A stretch of DNA of 8,513 nt. Origin: a bacterium (lineage in GTDB: Bacteria > Krumholzibacteriota > Krumholzibacteria > LZORAL124-64-63). The DNA is taken from contig VGXH01000060.1 of assembly GCA_016873405.1 (NCBI GenBank), positions 1-8,513 on the forward strand, in the 5' to 3' direction. The first letter of the stretch is position 1; each line of letters starts with the position of its first letter. The translations under genes were made by a program, and so were the position numbers. Under the pieces are notes generated by a model. The model did no database searches, was not told where the DNA came from, and saw only the letters and a program-made list of their open reading frames with translations. Positions 1 through 6,968 of this stretch are shown here, piece after piece.

Positions 1-1020
1 GGGGCCGAGCGGCGCCGGCACCAGGACGGCCGCATGCTCTTCGAGCACGACGGCGCCAGCCTGGACCTGCGCGTGTCGTTCTACTCGACGATCCACGGCG
101 AGAAGGTCGTCCTGCGCCTGCTCAACAACCGGAGCAATCTGCTCGACGTGAACGACATCGGCATGTCGCCGCGCATGCTGCAGCGATTCCGCGACGACGT
201 GCTGGACGTTCCCAGCGGCGTCGTCCTGGTCACCGGACCCACCGGCTCCGGCAAGACGACGACGCTCTACGGCGCCATCAACTACCTCAACAGCATCAAC
301 ACCAGCATCATCACGGCCGAGGACCAGGTCGAGTACGTGATCAGCGGCATCAACCAGTGCTCGATCAACCCGAAGATCAGCATCACCTACGAGGAGACGC
401 TGCGCCACATCGTGCGGCAGGATCCCGACGTGATCGTCATCGGCGAGATCCGCGACCGCTTCTCGGCCGACACGGCGATCCAGGCGGCCCTCACCGGCCA
501 CAAGGTGCTGACGACGTTCCACACCGAGGACTCCATCGGCGGGCTGCTGCGGCTGTTGCACATGGACATCGAGGCGTTCCTGATCTCGTCAACCGTGGTC
601 AGCGTCCTGGCGCAGCGCCTGCTGCGGCGCGTGTGTCCCGAATGCCGCCAGGACCACGTGCTGACCCCGGACGAGATCCGCCGGCTCGGCTACCAGCCGC
701 GCGAGGTCACGCGCCTAGTGTTCGCCCGCGGCACCGGCTGCGGCGCCTGCCGCTACCTGGGCTACAAGGGGCGCCTGGCCGTGTTCGAGCTGCTCATCCT
801 CAACGAGCAGGTCAAGGACGCGCTGATCCAGCGGCGGACCAGCTACGAGATCCGCCGCATCAGCATGGAGAGCACCGGCCTGGTCTCGCTCCTGGAGGAC
901 GGGATCTACAAGGCCAGCGAGGGACTGACGTCCTTCGAGGAGATCATCCGGACCCTGCCCCGGCTCGCGCGCCCGCGGCCGCTGCAGGAACTCCACCGAC
1001 TGCAGGGGGTGCTGCGATGA
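1..1020 (+). CDS. GspE/PilB-family type II secretion / type IV pilus assembly ATPase (5' end outside window)
   Basis: Hexameric cytoplasmic motor ATPase that powers pilin or pseudopilin polymerisation at the inner membrane. The frame is open from the first base, and the family's 'QDGR' motif lies upstream of the first ATG at 34, so the N-terminus is missing and 34 is not the real start. In the visible 339 residues: Walker A GPTGSGKTTT at 79-88, Asp box 'ITAEDQVEY' at about 104-112, Walker B-type 'VIVIGEIRD' at 144-152, His box 'TGHKVLTTFHTEDS' from 165, then the zinc-binding pairs CPEC (212, 215) and CGAC (247, 250). The tetracysteine motif separates GspE/PilB from the retraction ATPase PilT. 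The Asp box has Gln where family members usually have Pro (EDPVEY), and the His box reads TTFHT rather than STLHT. The stop overlaps the start of the HDOD gene, implying coupled translation. Family is certain; pilus versus secretion role cannot be settled without the N-terminus and neighbours. Confidence 0.95.
   Translation, partial: GAERRRHQDGRMLFEHDGASLDLRVSFYSTIHGEKVVLRLLNNRSNLLDVNDIGMSPRMLQRFRDDVLDVPSGVVLVTGPTGSGKTTTLYGAINYLNSINTSIITAEDQVEYVISGINQCSINPKISITYEETLRHIVRQDPDVIVIGEIRDRFSADTAIQAALTGHKVLTTFHTEDSIGGLLRLLHMDIEAFLISSTVVSVLAQRLLRRVCPECRQDHVLTPDEIRRLGYQPREVTRLVFARGTGCGACRYLGYKGRLAVFELLILNEQVKDALIQRRTSYEIRRISMESTGLVSLLEDGIYKASEGLTSFEEIIRTLPRLARPRPLQELHRLQGVLR
1004..1009 (+). promoter_or_regulatory. 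Ribosome binding site for the HDOD gene
   Basis: AGGGGG lies seven bases before the ATG at 1017, inside the last codons of the ATPase gene. It supports 1017 as the start and a coupled or re-initiating mode of translation. Confidence 0.55.
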
Positions 1021-1880
1021 GCGGCGAGCGTTCCCTTCTGGCGATGATCGAGGAGCGGATCGCCGCCGGTCGCTTCGAGCTGCCGGCGCGGAACCAGGTC
1101 GCCAGCCGCATGCATCAGCTCGTTTCGGATCCGGACGTCGACCTGGCCCAGGTGGCCGCCATCGTCGCCGGCGACGCGGCGCTGACCGGCGAGGTCCTGC
1201 GCGCCGCCAACAGCGCGCTCTACGCCGGGCTCTCGAAGGTGGCCACGGTGCGGGATGCCGCGGTCCGCCTCGGCACCGCGCAGATGCTGCGCGTGGCCGT
1301 CCAGGCCTGCGAAAAGCAGCAGTACAGCGCCCGGTCGCCCGTGCTCAGGGAGTTCATGGAGCCGCTCTGGCAGCACTCGCTGGCCGCGGCCCACGGCGCG
1401 GCGTGGCTGGCGCGGAAGCTCGGCTACCGCGATCTCGAGCAGGTGGCGTTCGTCGGCGGCCTGCTCCATGACGTCGGCAAGCTGCTCCTGCTGAAGGTCA
1501 TCGACGATGTCTTCGCCGACGAGCAACTGGAGCAGGAGCTGTCGGAGCGGCTGGTCCACGAGGTCCTCGAGTCGGCGCACACCACCCGCGGCTTCGATCT
1601 GGCCCGGGCCTGGGGACTGCCCGACGAATACGGTCTGATCATTCGCGATCATCATCAGCAGGACCTGTCGCAGGCGGGCACGCTCGTCAACCTGGTCTCG
1701 CTGGCGAACAAGGCCTGCCGGCGCCTCGGGATCGGCATCGACAGCGATCCCTCGCTGATCCTGGCCGTGACCGAGGAGGCTGCGATGCTCGGCGCCGGCG
1801 ACATCGTCCTGGCGCAGCTCCTGGTCGAACTCGAGGACCTGCAGGCGGCCGCGCAGCCGACCGGGAACGCGGCGCGCTGA
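1017..1880 (+). CDS. HDOD-domain protein coupled to the ATPase gene
   Basis: Protein of 287 residues that is almost entirely an HDOD domain, a degenerate relative of HD-type phosphohydrolases found in signalling proteins that affect motility, pili and biofilms. The start codon overlaps the ATPase stop as ATGA, with AGGGGG seven bases upstream. Visible family features: an N-terminal helical part with 'LPARNQVASRMHQLVSDPD' and 'GEVLRAANSALYAG', then 'WQHSLAAAHGAAWLARK' (His120), 'GGLLHDVGK' (His151-Asp152), His188, 'IRDHH' (His212-His213) and 'LVSLANKA', where Asn231 sits at the usual Asp position. The conserved HD pair is present, but one of the later metal-ligand histidines and the final Asp appear lost, so catalysis is doubtful and a binding or regulatory role is more likely. 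No receiver, GGDEF or EAL domain is fused. The coupling suggests that it works with the ATPase system; this is inference from context. Confidence 0.92.
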   Translation: MSGERSLLAMIEERIAAGRFELPARNQVASRMHQLVSDPDVDLAQVAAIVAGDAALTGEVLRAANSALYAGLSKVATVRDAAVRLGTAQMLRVAVQACEKQQYSARSPVLREFMEPLWQHSLAAAHGAAWLARKLGYRDLEQVAFVGGLLHDVGKLLLLKVIDDVFADEQLEQELSERLVHEVLESAHTTRGFDLARAWGLPDEYGLIIRDHHQQDLSQAGTLVNLVSLANKACRRLGIGIDSDPSLILAVTEEAAMLGAGDIVLAQLLVELEDLQAAAQPTGNAAR

Positions 1881-1904
1881 ACCGGGCGCGCCGGCCACCG
1901 GACC

Positions 1905-1936
1905 GCGAAGGGACCGCCCGCTGGCGGTCCCTTCGC
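1905..1936. terminator. Perfect 14-bp hairpin between convergent genes
   Basis: GCGAAGGGACCGCC (1905-1918) and GGCGGTCCCTTCGC (1923-1936) are exact reverse complements around the four-base loop CGCT. The hairpin starts 25 bases after the HDOD stop and ends 22 bases before the stop of the convergent peptidase gene. This is the expected place for a shared terminator. There is no clean run of T on either side (TCTGCCTGTC follows on the + strand), so it may act as a bidirectional hairpin terminator or as a 3'-end stabiliser. Confidence 0.75.
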
Positions 1937-1958
1937 TCTGCCTGTCGCGGGGGCCGGG

Positions 1959-4571
1959 CTACTTGACGAGCGCGGCCTTCAGCGAATGCTCGCCGCCATC
2001 AGCCGACAGCCGCAGCAGGTAGACGCCGCTGGGCACCGGCTCGTCGTTCCGATCGCGGCCGTCCCAGGTCACCGCCTGCGGACCGGCCGCCAACGGCGCG
2101 TCGACGAGTTCCCTCACCAGGCGCCCGGCCAGGTCGTAGACGCGCAGCCGGGCGTGGCCGGCCCGCGCCAACTCGAAGCGCACGGACGTCGACGGGTTGA
2201 ACGGGTTCGGGTAGGCGCCTGCCAGGCGCGTCATCGCCGGCAGGTCGCCCGTGCCGCTGTAGGGGTCGATGCCCTCGCCCTGGATCAGGAACGTGTCGAA
2301 GTGGAAGCCGTCCCGGACGGTGGACGGATCCGAGCGCAGCATGAAACGGAACCGCACGTCGCTCTGACCCAGCCAGGGCGCGAGGCTGACCGTCTCGGTG
2401 ACCCACGTCGTTTGCGTGCTCTCGTACCAGGCCCCCGAGCCCGCCGTCTGCACGCCCTGCCCGCTGGCCGGCTGCGTGCGGGCGGTGCTGATCGGCGTCC
2501 AGGCGCCGCCGCCGACCGAGACCTGCAGCTGCACGCCGTCCCAGTTGGTCTCGATCGCCCACTTGGCGCGGTAGGTCAGGTTCCCGGTGACAAGGTTCGA
2601 CAGGTCGGCGCCCGTCGCCATCGTGCAGTACTGCGTCGTGTTGTTCGCGTAGTTGCCGGCGGGGCTGTCGGTCATCTCCCAGGCGGTGCCGTCGGCGCCG
2701 GGGGCCAGCAGCGCCCAGGTGCCGGTCCAGCCGGCGGTCAGGCCGTCGTCGAAGTTGGTGGCGAACGGCGTCATGACGACCGATTGCGGCAGGTACACCG
2801 TCGGCGCCGTGATCGTCGCGGCATCGACGGTCACGACCTGGTCATCCGTGGCGCGCCCCGGGAACGAGTAGACCAGGCGGTAGTCGCCGTACTCGAGGTT
2901 CGCGACCGTGTAATCGCCGGCGGCGCCGGCCGTCACCGTGGTCACGAAGGCGTTCAGGGGGTGGGTGTAGACCTGCACCTGGGCCGTCAGCGGCGCGCCG
3001 CCCACCGCCAGCACGATCCCGCCGATGTCCCCGCGCGCGGTCGGCTGCATCACCACGTCCAGGACGGTCGGCGTGCCCCAGGTGGTGGCGACGCCGCTGA
3101 TGGTCCGCGTGATGTAGCCGGGCGAACTGAACGTGAGCTGGTAGGTGCCGCTGTCCAGGAGCTTGTAGTAGTCGCCGTGCTCGGGGTCGGTCCGGACCGT
3201 CTTGGCGTTGCCGGTGACCGTGATCGTCGCCGCCAGCGGCGCGCCGGTGCCGGCGGCGGTGACCACGCCGTTGACGCCGTAGCGGGCGGCCTTCACGTAG
3301 TGCATCATGCTCTCGCGGTTCTCGTTCCAGAACGTGAGCAGCGTGCTGGCGGCGGGCCACTTCGTGTTGGACACCTCGTTCGTCGTGTCGATGCAGCCGG
3401 TCTGGTCGTAGCTCCAGTCCTGCAGGGTGCCCGTGGCCACGTACCAGGCCGCGCCGTTGGTGATGCCCTGCGGGAACGAGCCGTTGTACATCGGCAGGTT
3501 GTAGGTCGAATACTCCAGGCTCAGCTTGCGCAGCGCCGCGTCGTCCGGCGCCAGCGTGTAGGTCCAGTCCCAGAGGTAATTCATCACCAGCGCGCCGCCG
3601 TGGTAGTTCCAACTGATCACGAAGTCGTGCGCGTTGGCGTGGGCCATGAACGCCAGGTTCTCGGTCTCCCGGGTGGGGTGCGTGCCGGCCGGCTGCTGGA
3701 AATTGCGGTTGAGGTCCACGCCGTTCGCGTTGGCGCGCTGGACCAGGTAGGTGCCGTCGGGGTTGTGGCTGGGCATCAGGTGGATCTCGTAGTTGTCGAC
3801 CAGGTTCGTGACGTCCTCGCGCCCGGCCACGCCGTAGTTGCTCAGCAGGTAGTTGGCGAAATCGAGGGTCAGGACCAGGCCGGTGACCTCGTCGCCGTGC
3901 ATCGAGGAGCTGATGCGCACTTCCGGTTCGGCCTCGGTGTTCTGGACGTCGTCGCTGATCACCAGGCCCCACAGCGCGCGGCCCTGGACGCTGGTGCCCC
4001 ACTGGAAGGTGCGGGCGCGCGTCGGGTGCGCCGTCGCCAGGTCGGCCAGGATCTGGCCGATCTCGGCGTGCGTCGGGTAGACGGTCAGGGGGAAGGTGAA
4101 CGCCTTCTCGGCCGCGGGGGCCGCCTCGCGCGCCGCCCACGCCTTCTCGGCCGCCTCGCGGCCCTCGCGGTCGAGGTCGCGCAGCGCCACCGGCCGCCAG
4201 CCGGCGGCCAGCAGGTCGGCGTGCTCCTGGGCGGTCACCCGCACCTCCAGCGCCACCTTCTCCAGCTTCCGGTCCGGCCCCTCGTAGCCCAGGCGGACGT
4301 TATCGCGATCGAACCGGCTCAGCGGCACCGCGCGCAGCAGGGCCGCCAGTTCATCGCGGTCGCGCAGTTCGATGCGCACCGGGTGGTCGGTCCAGATCGC
4401 GGGCCGCCACTGCGCCTGGGCCCGGGCCGCGGCCAGGGTCGCGGGCGTGATCGGCTCCCAGGCGGGGGCCGCGCCCGCGGTCGCGGCGGCCAGCAGGCAC
4501 AGGCACAGGAACGGCGCCCCGAGCCGGCCCGAAGGCAGGCGGCGGGACAGCGGGCGGAAGGTGCGGTTCAT
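1959..4571 (-). CDS. Exported M14 zinc carboxypeptidase with regulatory-like Ig domains and C-terminal sorting-type domain
   Basis: Secreted metallo-carboxypeptidase of 870 residues. The ATG at 4571 is preferred over an upstream one at 4637 because it has GGGGAG nine bases before it and begins a typical signal peptide (basic start, core 'FLCLCLLAAATAGA', cleavage near residues 35-37). Domains: propeptide-like region 38-140; M14 catalytic domain about 158-428 with zinc ligands His225 and Glu228 ('MHGDE'), 'NPDG' at 270-273, 'VDLNRNF' (Asn288, Arg289), third ligand His324 ('NYHGG') and probable catalytic Glu399 ('TTNEVSNTKWP'); two carboxypeptidase-regulatory-like beta domains about 433-508 and 515-595; a MAM/CUB-like jelly-roll region about 600-765; and a C-terminal FlgD-like/type A sorting-type domain about 783-870. 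The full catalytic set suggests an active enzyme. The C-terminal domain suggests outer-membrane export or surface attachment, possibly through a type IX-like route; no such machinery is visible here. It ends convergent with the HDOD gene. Confidence 0.93.
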   Translation of the reverse strand: MNRTFRPLSRRLPSGRLGAPFLCLCLLAAATAGAAPAWEPITPATLAAARAQAQWRPAIWTDHPVRIELRDRDELAALLRAVPLSRFDRDNVRLGYEGPDRKLEKVALEVRVTAQEHADLLAAGWRPVALRDLDREGREAAEKAWAAREAAPAAEKAFTFPLTVYPTHAEIGQILADLATAHPTRARTFQWGTSVQGRALWGLVISDDVQNTEAEPEVRISSSMHGDEVTGLVLTLDFANYLLSNYGVAGREDVTNLVDNYEIHLMPSHNPDGTYLVQRANANGVDLNRNFQQPAGTHPTRETENLAFMAHANAHDFVISWNYHGGALVMNYLWDWTYTLAPDDAALRKLSLEYSTYNLPMYNGSFPQGITNGAAWYVATGTLQDWSYDQTGCIDTTNEVSNTKWPAASTLLTFWNENRESMMHYVKAARYGVNGVVTAAGTGAPLAATITVTGNAKTVRTDPEHGDYYKLLDSGTYQLTFSSPGYITRTISGVATTWGTPTVLDVVMQPTARGDIGGIVLAVGGAPLTAQVQVYTHPLNAFVTTVTAGAAGDYTVANLEYGDYRLVYSFPGRATDDQVVTVDAATITAPTVYLPQSVVMTPFATNFDDGLTAGWTGTWALLAPGADGTAWEMTDSPAGNYANNTTQYCTMATGADLSNLVTGNLTYRAKWAIETNWDGVQLQVSVGGGAWTPISTARTQPASGQGVQTAGSGAWYESTQTTWVTETVSLAPWLGQSDVRFRFMLRSDPSTVRDGFHFDTFLIQGEGIDPYSGTGDLPAMTRLAGAYPNPFNPSTSVRFELARAGHARLRVYDLAGRLVRELVDAPLAAGPQAVTWDGRDRNDEPVPSGVYLLRLSADGGEHSLKAALVK

Positions 4572-4580
4572 CGCGTGGTT

Positions 4581-4586
4581 CTCCCC
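4581..4586 (-). promoter_or_regulatory. Ribosome binding site that sets the peptidase start
   Basis: On the minus strand GGGGAG precedes the ATG at 4571 by nine bases. The longer in-frame ATG at 4637 has no such site and would place 22 non-hydrophobic residues before the signal peptide. Confidence 0.6.
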
Positions 4587-4641
4587 GGTGGAGGTGGCCC
4601 GGGCGGCAGGGCCGTGGGCGGGCGCCGAGACAGTCATGTGG

Positions 4642-4665
4642 TCGCGCGAGCGCTTGTTCGCGCGA
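4642..4665. repeat. Two copies of palindrome TCGCGCGA in the peptidase leader
   Basis: The self-complementary octamer TCGCGCGA occurs at 4642-4649 and 4658-4665, with a 16-base period; in both copies it is followed by G. It can also fold into an 8-bp hairpin with an 8-base loop. Lying just downstream of the possible -10 at 4680-4685 and upstream of the peptidase start, it could be a two-site operator or a leader hairpin. In GC-rich DNA such octamers can arise by chance, so a function is only suggested. Confidence 0.35.
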
Positions 4666-4821
4666 GTCGCCGAAGACTAAGCATAGCGCCTGCGGGTCAC
4701 GTATGAGTCACGAAATCCGAAGCTGGCTCGCGGCGTGGTCCCGGCTGCGGCAGAACGAGAACCGCCCCCGCCGGCCGGGTCAGGGAGTCAAGGGCTAAGA
4801 TTCTGTCGATAAACAGGTTGG

Positions 4822-4831
4822 GCGAATTCGC
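4822..4831. repeat. 10-bp perfect palindrome GCGAATTCGC
   Basis: GCGAATTCGC is its own reverse complement. It sits in the relatively AT-rich middle of the gap between the asparagine-synthetase-like gene (56 bases past its stop) and the peptidase gene. It may be a protein-binding site or part of a weak hairpin; no flanking T run marks it as a terminator. Confidence 0.3.
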
Positions 4832-4886
4832 GAGCCCCCGGTCCACTTACTCGGCCACCGCCGCGGTCAAAGCGCAGGTGGGACCC

Positions 4887-6794
4887 TCAAGCGGCGCCGG
4901 CGCCGCGCGGCGGGGCCGCCAGCAGCGGTGTGACCGGATCGGCCGGCCGATCGGTGCCGTCGCACATCTGCCGCAGCAGCATCTCGCAGAGCAGGACCGT
5001 GCCGACGGCGGGCCAGACCTCGCGTCCTCGCCTGAGGTCGCCCAGCAGCGAGGCGAGGCCCTCGCGTCGCCACAGGCCGCGGTCGAGCGTCTGTTCGGAC
5101 AGCAGGATCCCATCGACGTAACGGCGGACTTGGGGCCATCGTCGGTACCACTGGCCGAAGTAGGGGAACGAGCTCGTCTCGGGTGGATTGATGCGGCCCC
5201 CGCTGAGTCGACACAGGATCCGGCGGACCCGCCGCCGCCGCCAGAGGCGTCCGATGGCCTGGTCGTAATAGCGGGGGATGTCCGCCCGCACGGGGATCAG
5301 AACGCCGTCCTTGAGCCGCGGCGCAGCGTCGAAGTTCGGCATGCAGTCCAGACCCCAGCGGATCTGGAGGCTTCGGTCGGCCAGGTTCCCCGGCGCCAAC
5401 GTGCGCGCGAAGGCCAGGATCTCACCGTCCAGAAACGGCGACACGATGTCGGTCCAAGGAGTGACCTGGCTGACCAGATTCGGCACGCGGAATCCCACGG
5501 TCACGGTCTCGAACGTGAAGCTGACGGTATCGGCGAACGAACCCGCTCTCCAGAGCCTCCGCTGCTGGGCGTCCAGCACGCGTTCCCGCGACGCGTCCAT
5601 CGCCTCGGCAAGCGGCGGGGCCAGCGCTTGCCGCGCCCGACCCGCGGGCCACCAAATCGTGTCCTTGACGGCATCGCGGCTGGCGCGCAAGCGATCGTCA
5701 GGTGCGGCGTCAATGAGGTTCAGGCACTCCTCGTACCCGCCCATGACGCCTTCACCGATGAGTCCGTTCAGCTGTGGGCCTTCCGGCAGCGCGCCTGCCA
5801 GCGCGGGGCCCAGGTAGTGCATATGGTCGATGCCGGTGCGTCCCTCGGTGAACCAGACGGCCCGCGTGAACCAGTCCGGCATGGAGGAGCCGTCGATCAG
5901 AACACGCTGGTGCGGCACGCCCAGGATTTCCGCCACCCGGGCAGCCGTGGCCACCTCGAGGGAGCCGGACTCGCCCGCGGTGAACGCGCGCAGGCTCAGC
6001 CCCTGCCGCAGCGCGGCCCCTGCCACGAGGCGGGAGTCCAGACCGCCGCTCAGGGCGATGCTGAAAGCACCGCCACCCGAAGCACCGGGCAACAGCCGGT
6101 GTCGACGCATGCCCATCGCCACCAGCCTGTCCAGTTCACGTATCACCGCCTCGTCCACCGGGCGGTCATGCGTCGCCGCCTCTCGGGGCAAGGCGACCAG
6201 CCGGTGGCTCCCTGCGTCCACGAACAGCACATGGTGCGCCGGCAAGCGGCGGACGCCGGCGAGCAGGGCATGATCGCCCGGCGAGAAGGCGAACCTCAGC
6301 AGATCGCCCAGCACCTCGAGATCAGGCCTGTCGTCCCCGGGCTCGGCAAGGAAGCGGAGCTCGGACGACACCTGCGTCGTCCCTTCGTGCTGCCGCCAAT
6401 ACAGGACGTGGGCGCCGAAGCGATCGCTCTGGACAGCCAGCGTCGCGGCCGCGGCATCGGCCCGCGCCAGCCCGAAGACGCCGTGGCGGTCCGGGGCCTC
6501 GCGGCTGCCGGGAGCGCCGCCCGAGCCGGCCATTTCCGGCAGCGTTTCCAGAGTCCCGGAGCCGGCTCGCCAGCACGTGCCGCTGACGGCGACGAGAATC
6601 GGGCCGGCAATCGCGACGCCGCCGGAAGCGAAGTGGCCATGATGGACGGCGGCGACGGCGGCGACCTCGTTATCGCCGGTTTCGAGGCGGTCGGAGGGCA
6701 GGCGGCACGCCAGAGTCCGCACCCGCCGGTGGAACGCCTCGCGACGATGGGCCTTGAGCCCGCGCGGATCAAAGAGGGCGAAGATCCCGGCCAC
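4887..6794 (-). CDS. Asparagine-synthetase-like protein lacking the glutaminase cysteine
   Basis: Cytoplasmic protein of 635 residues with the two-domain layout of class B asparagine synthetases. The chosen start is the GTG at 6794: it has GGAG six bases upstream and yields 'MAGIFALFDPRG', which aligns with the family's 'MCGIxG' beginning. An ATG 47 codons further upstream would add unrelated sequence and run into the promoter region. The N-terminal Ntn-type domain (about 1-190) keeps 'SDRFGAHVLYW' (from 123) but has Ala at position 2 instead of the nucleophilic Cys, so glutamine hydrolysis is not expected. The C-terminal domain has the ATP-pyrophosphatase loop SGGLDS at 249-254, 'FTAGESGS' from 271, 'GEGVMGGY' at 347-354 and 'SPFLDGEILAFA' near 452-463, all typical. 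Likely an ATP-dependent adenylating amide-forming enzyme using ammonia or another amine. Lasso-peptide cyclases and beta-lactam synthetases belong to the same superfamily, but no precursor or partner gene is seen here, so the substrate is unknown. Confidence 0.9.
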   Translation of the reverse strand: MAGIFALFDPRGLKAHRREAFHRRVRTLACRLPSDRLETGDNEVAAVAAVHHGHFASGGVAIAGPILVAVSGTCWRAGSGTLETLPEMAGSGGAPGSREAPDRHGVFGLARADAAAATLAVQSDRFGAHVLYWRQHEGTTQVSSELRFLAEPGDDRPDLEVLGDLLRFAFSPGDHALLAGVRRLPAHHVLFVDAGSHRLVALPREAATHDRPVDEAVIRELDRLVAMGMRRHRLLPGASGGGAFSIALSGGLDSRLVAGAALRQGLSLRAFTAGESGSLEVATAARVAEILGVPHQRVLIDGSSMPDWFTRAVWFTEGRTGIDHMHYLGPALAGALPEGPQLNGLIGEGVMGGYEECLNLIDAAPDDRLRASRDAVKDTIWWPAGRARQALAPPLAEAMDASRERVLDAQQRRLWRAGSFADTVSFTFETVTVGFRVPNLVSQVTPWTDIVSPFLDGEILAFARTLAPGNLADRSLQIRWGLDCMPNFDAAPRLKDGVLIPVRADIPRYYDQAIGRLWRRRRVRRILCRLSGGRINPPETSSFPYFGQWYRRWPQVRRYVDGILLSEQTLDRGLWRREGLASLLGDLRRGREVWPAVGTVLLCEMLLRQMCDGTDRPADPVTPLLAAPPRGAGAA

Positions 6795-6800
6795 TGCGCG

Positions 6801-6804
6801 CTCC
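6801..6804 (-). promoter_or_regulatory. Ribosome binding site that sets the GTG start of the asparagine-synthetase-like gene
   Basis: On the minus strand GGAG is followed by CGCGCA and then GTG at 6794. The spacing is six bases, and the protein then begins MAGIF, as expected for the family. Confidence 0.6.
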
Positions 6805-6868
6805 ACCGCTCCAGCTTGACAGAAAGGGCGATCCCGGCCGCGGAATCCGGGCCGGGACTGAGCAGCCT

Positions 6869-6968
6869 CATCATATTCGCGATGCGGCGGGTTGACCAGT
6901 CCGCTGGACGGCGGCTCCCGAACCGTTGCCGACATTGCGAACGCGTCGGCGCTCTGGCATCATATTCG
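6869..6968. repeat. 11-bp direct repeat CATCATATTCG in the divergent promoter region
   Basis: CATCATATTCG occurs at 6869-6879 and again at 6958-6968, 89 bases apart start to start, between the divergent asparagine-synthetase-like and aroC genes. It is AT-rich against a strongly GC-rich background. On the minus strand each copy contains TATGAT. The second copy also has a minus-strand GGGACA (6982-6987) at 17-base spacing, so both copies resemble -10 elements of tandem minus-strand promoters. A shared regulator site is the other reading. The rest of the 215-bp gap shows only a 6-bp inverted repeat, GCCGAC/GTCGGC (6928-6933 and 6945-6950). Confidence 0.5.
6870..6898 (-). promoter_or_regulatory. 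Candidate sigma-70-type promoter for the asparagine-synthetase-like gene
   Basis: Minus-strand TATGAT (6870-6875, five of six matches to TATAAT) lies 17 bases from TGGTCA (6893-6898, four of six matches to TTGACA). A transcript would start about 65-70 bases before the GTG at 6794. The -10 lies inside the 11-bp direct repeat. Found by eye only. Confidence 0.4.

Larger units (their letters stand above)
4572..4886. other. Intergenic region upstream of the peptidase gene
   Basis: This 315-bp gap separates two minus-strand genes and should hold the peptidase promoter. A minus-strand TATGCT at 4680-4685 is a possible -10, but no good -35 lies at normal spacing. A minus-strand TTGACT at 4786-4791 lacks a matching -10. 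The gap also holds two palindromes described separately. No coding sequence with a ribosome binding site was seen, and no clear T-tailed terminator for the upstream gene. No structured RNA could be recognised by eye. Confidence 0.5.

Noticed and set aside
357..1016. In-frame upstream extension of the HDOD gene inside the ATPase gene
   Set aside because: The added residues are low-complexity Arg/Pro/Ala sequence from a shifted reading of the ATPase. The ATG at 1017 has a ribosome binding site and starts the conserved region.
1986..4706. A 906-codon open frame on the + strand opposite the peptidase gene
   Set aside because: It has no recognisable domain, is rich in Arg, Ala, Gly and Val as expected from antisense of GC-rich codons, and the opposite strand encodes a complete M14 peptidase with its catalytic residues.
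4700..4846. Small minus-strand GTG frame of about 48 codons below the asparagine-synthetase-like gene, considered as a precursor peptide
   Set aside because: It has no ribosome binding site, no leader/core pattern of a modified peptide and no helper genes, so it is most likely chance.
6892..6920. + strand TTGACC as a -35 element for aroC
   Set aside because: No -10-like sequence lies 16-18 bases downstream; the region there is GC-rich. The aroC promoter could not be fixed from sequence.
6795..6935. ATG start at 6935 for the asparagine-synthetase-like gene
   Set aside because: It would add 47 residues before the family's MxGIF beginning and cover the likely promoter. The GTG at 6794 has a well-placed GGAG.
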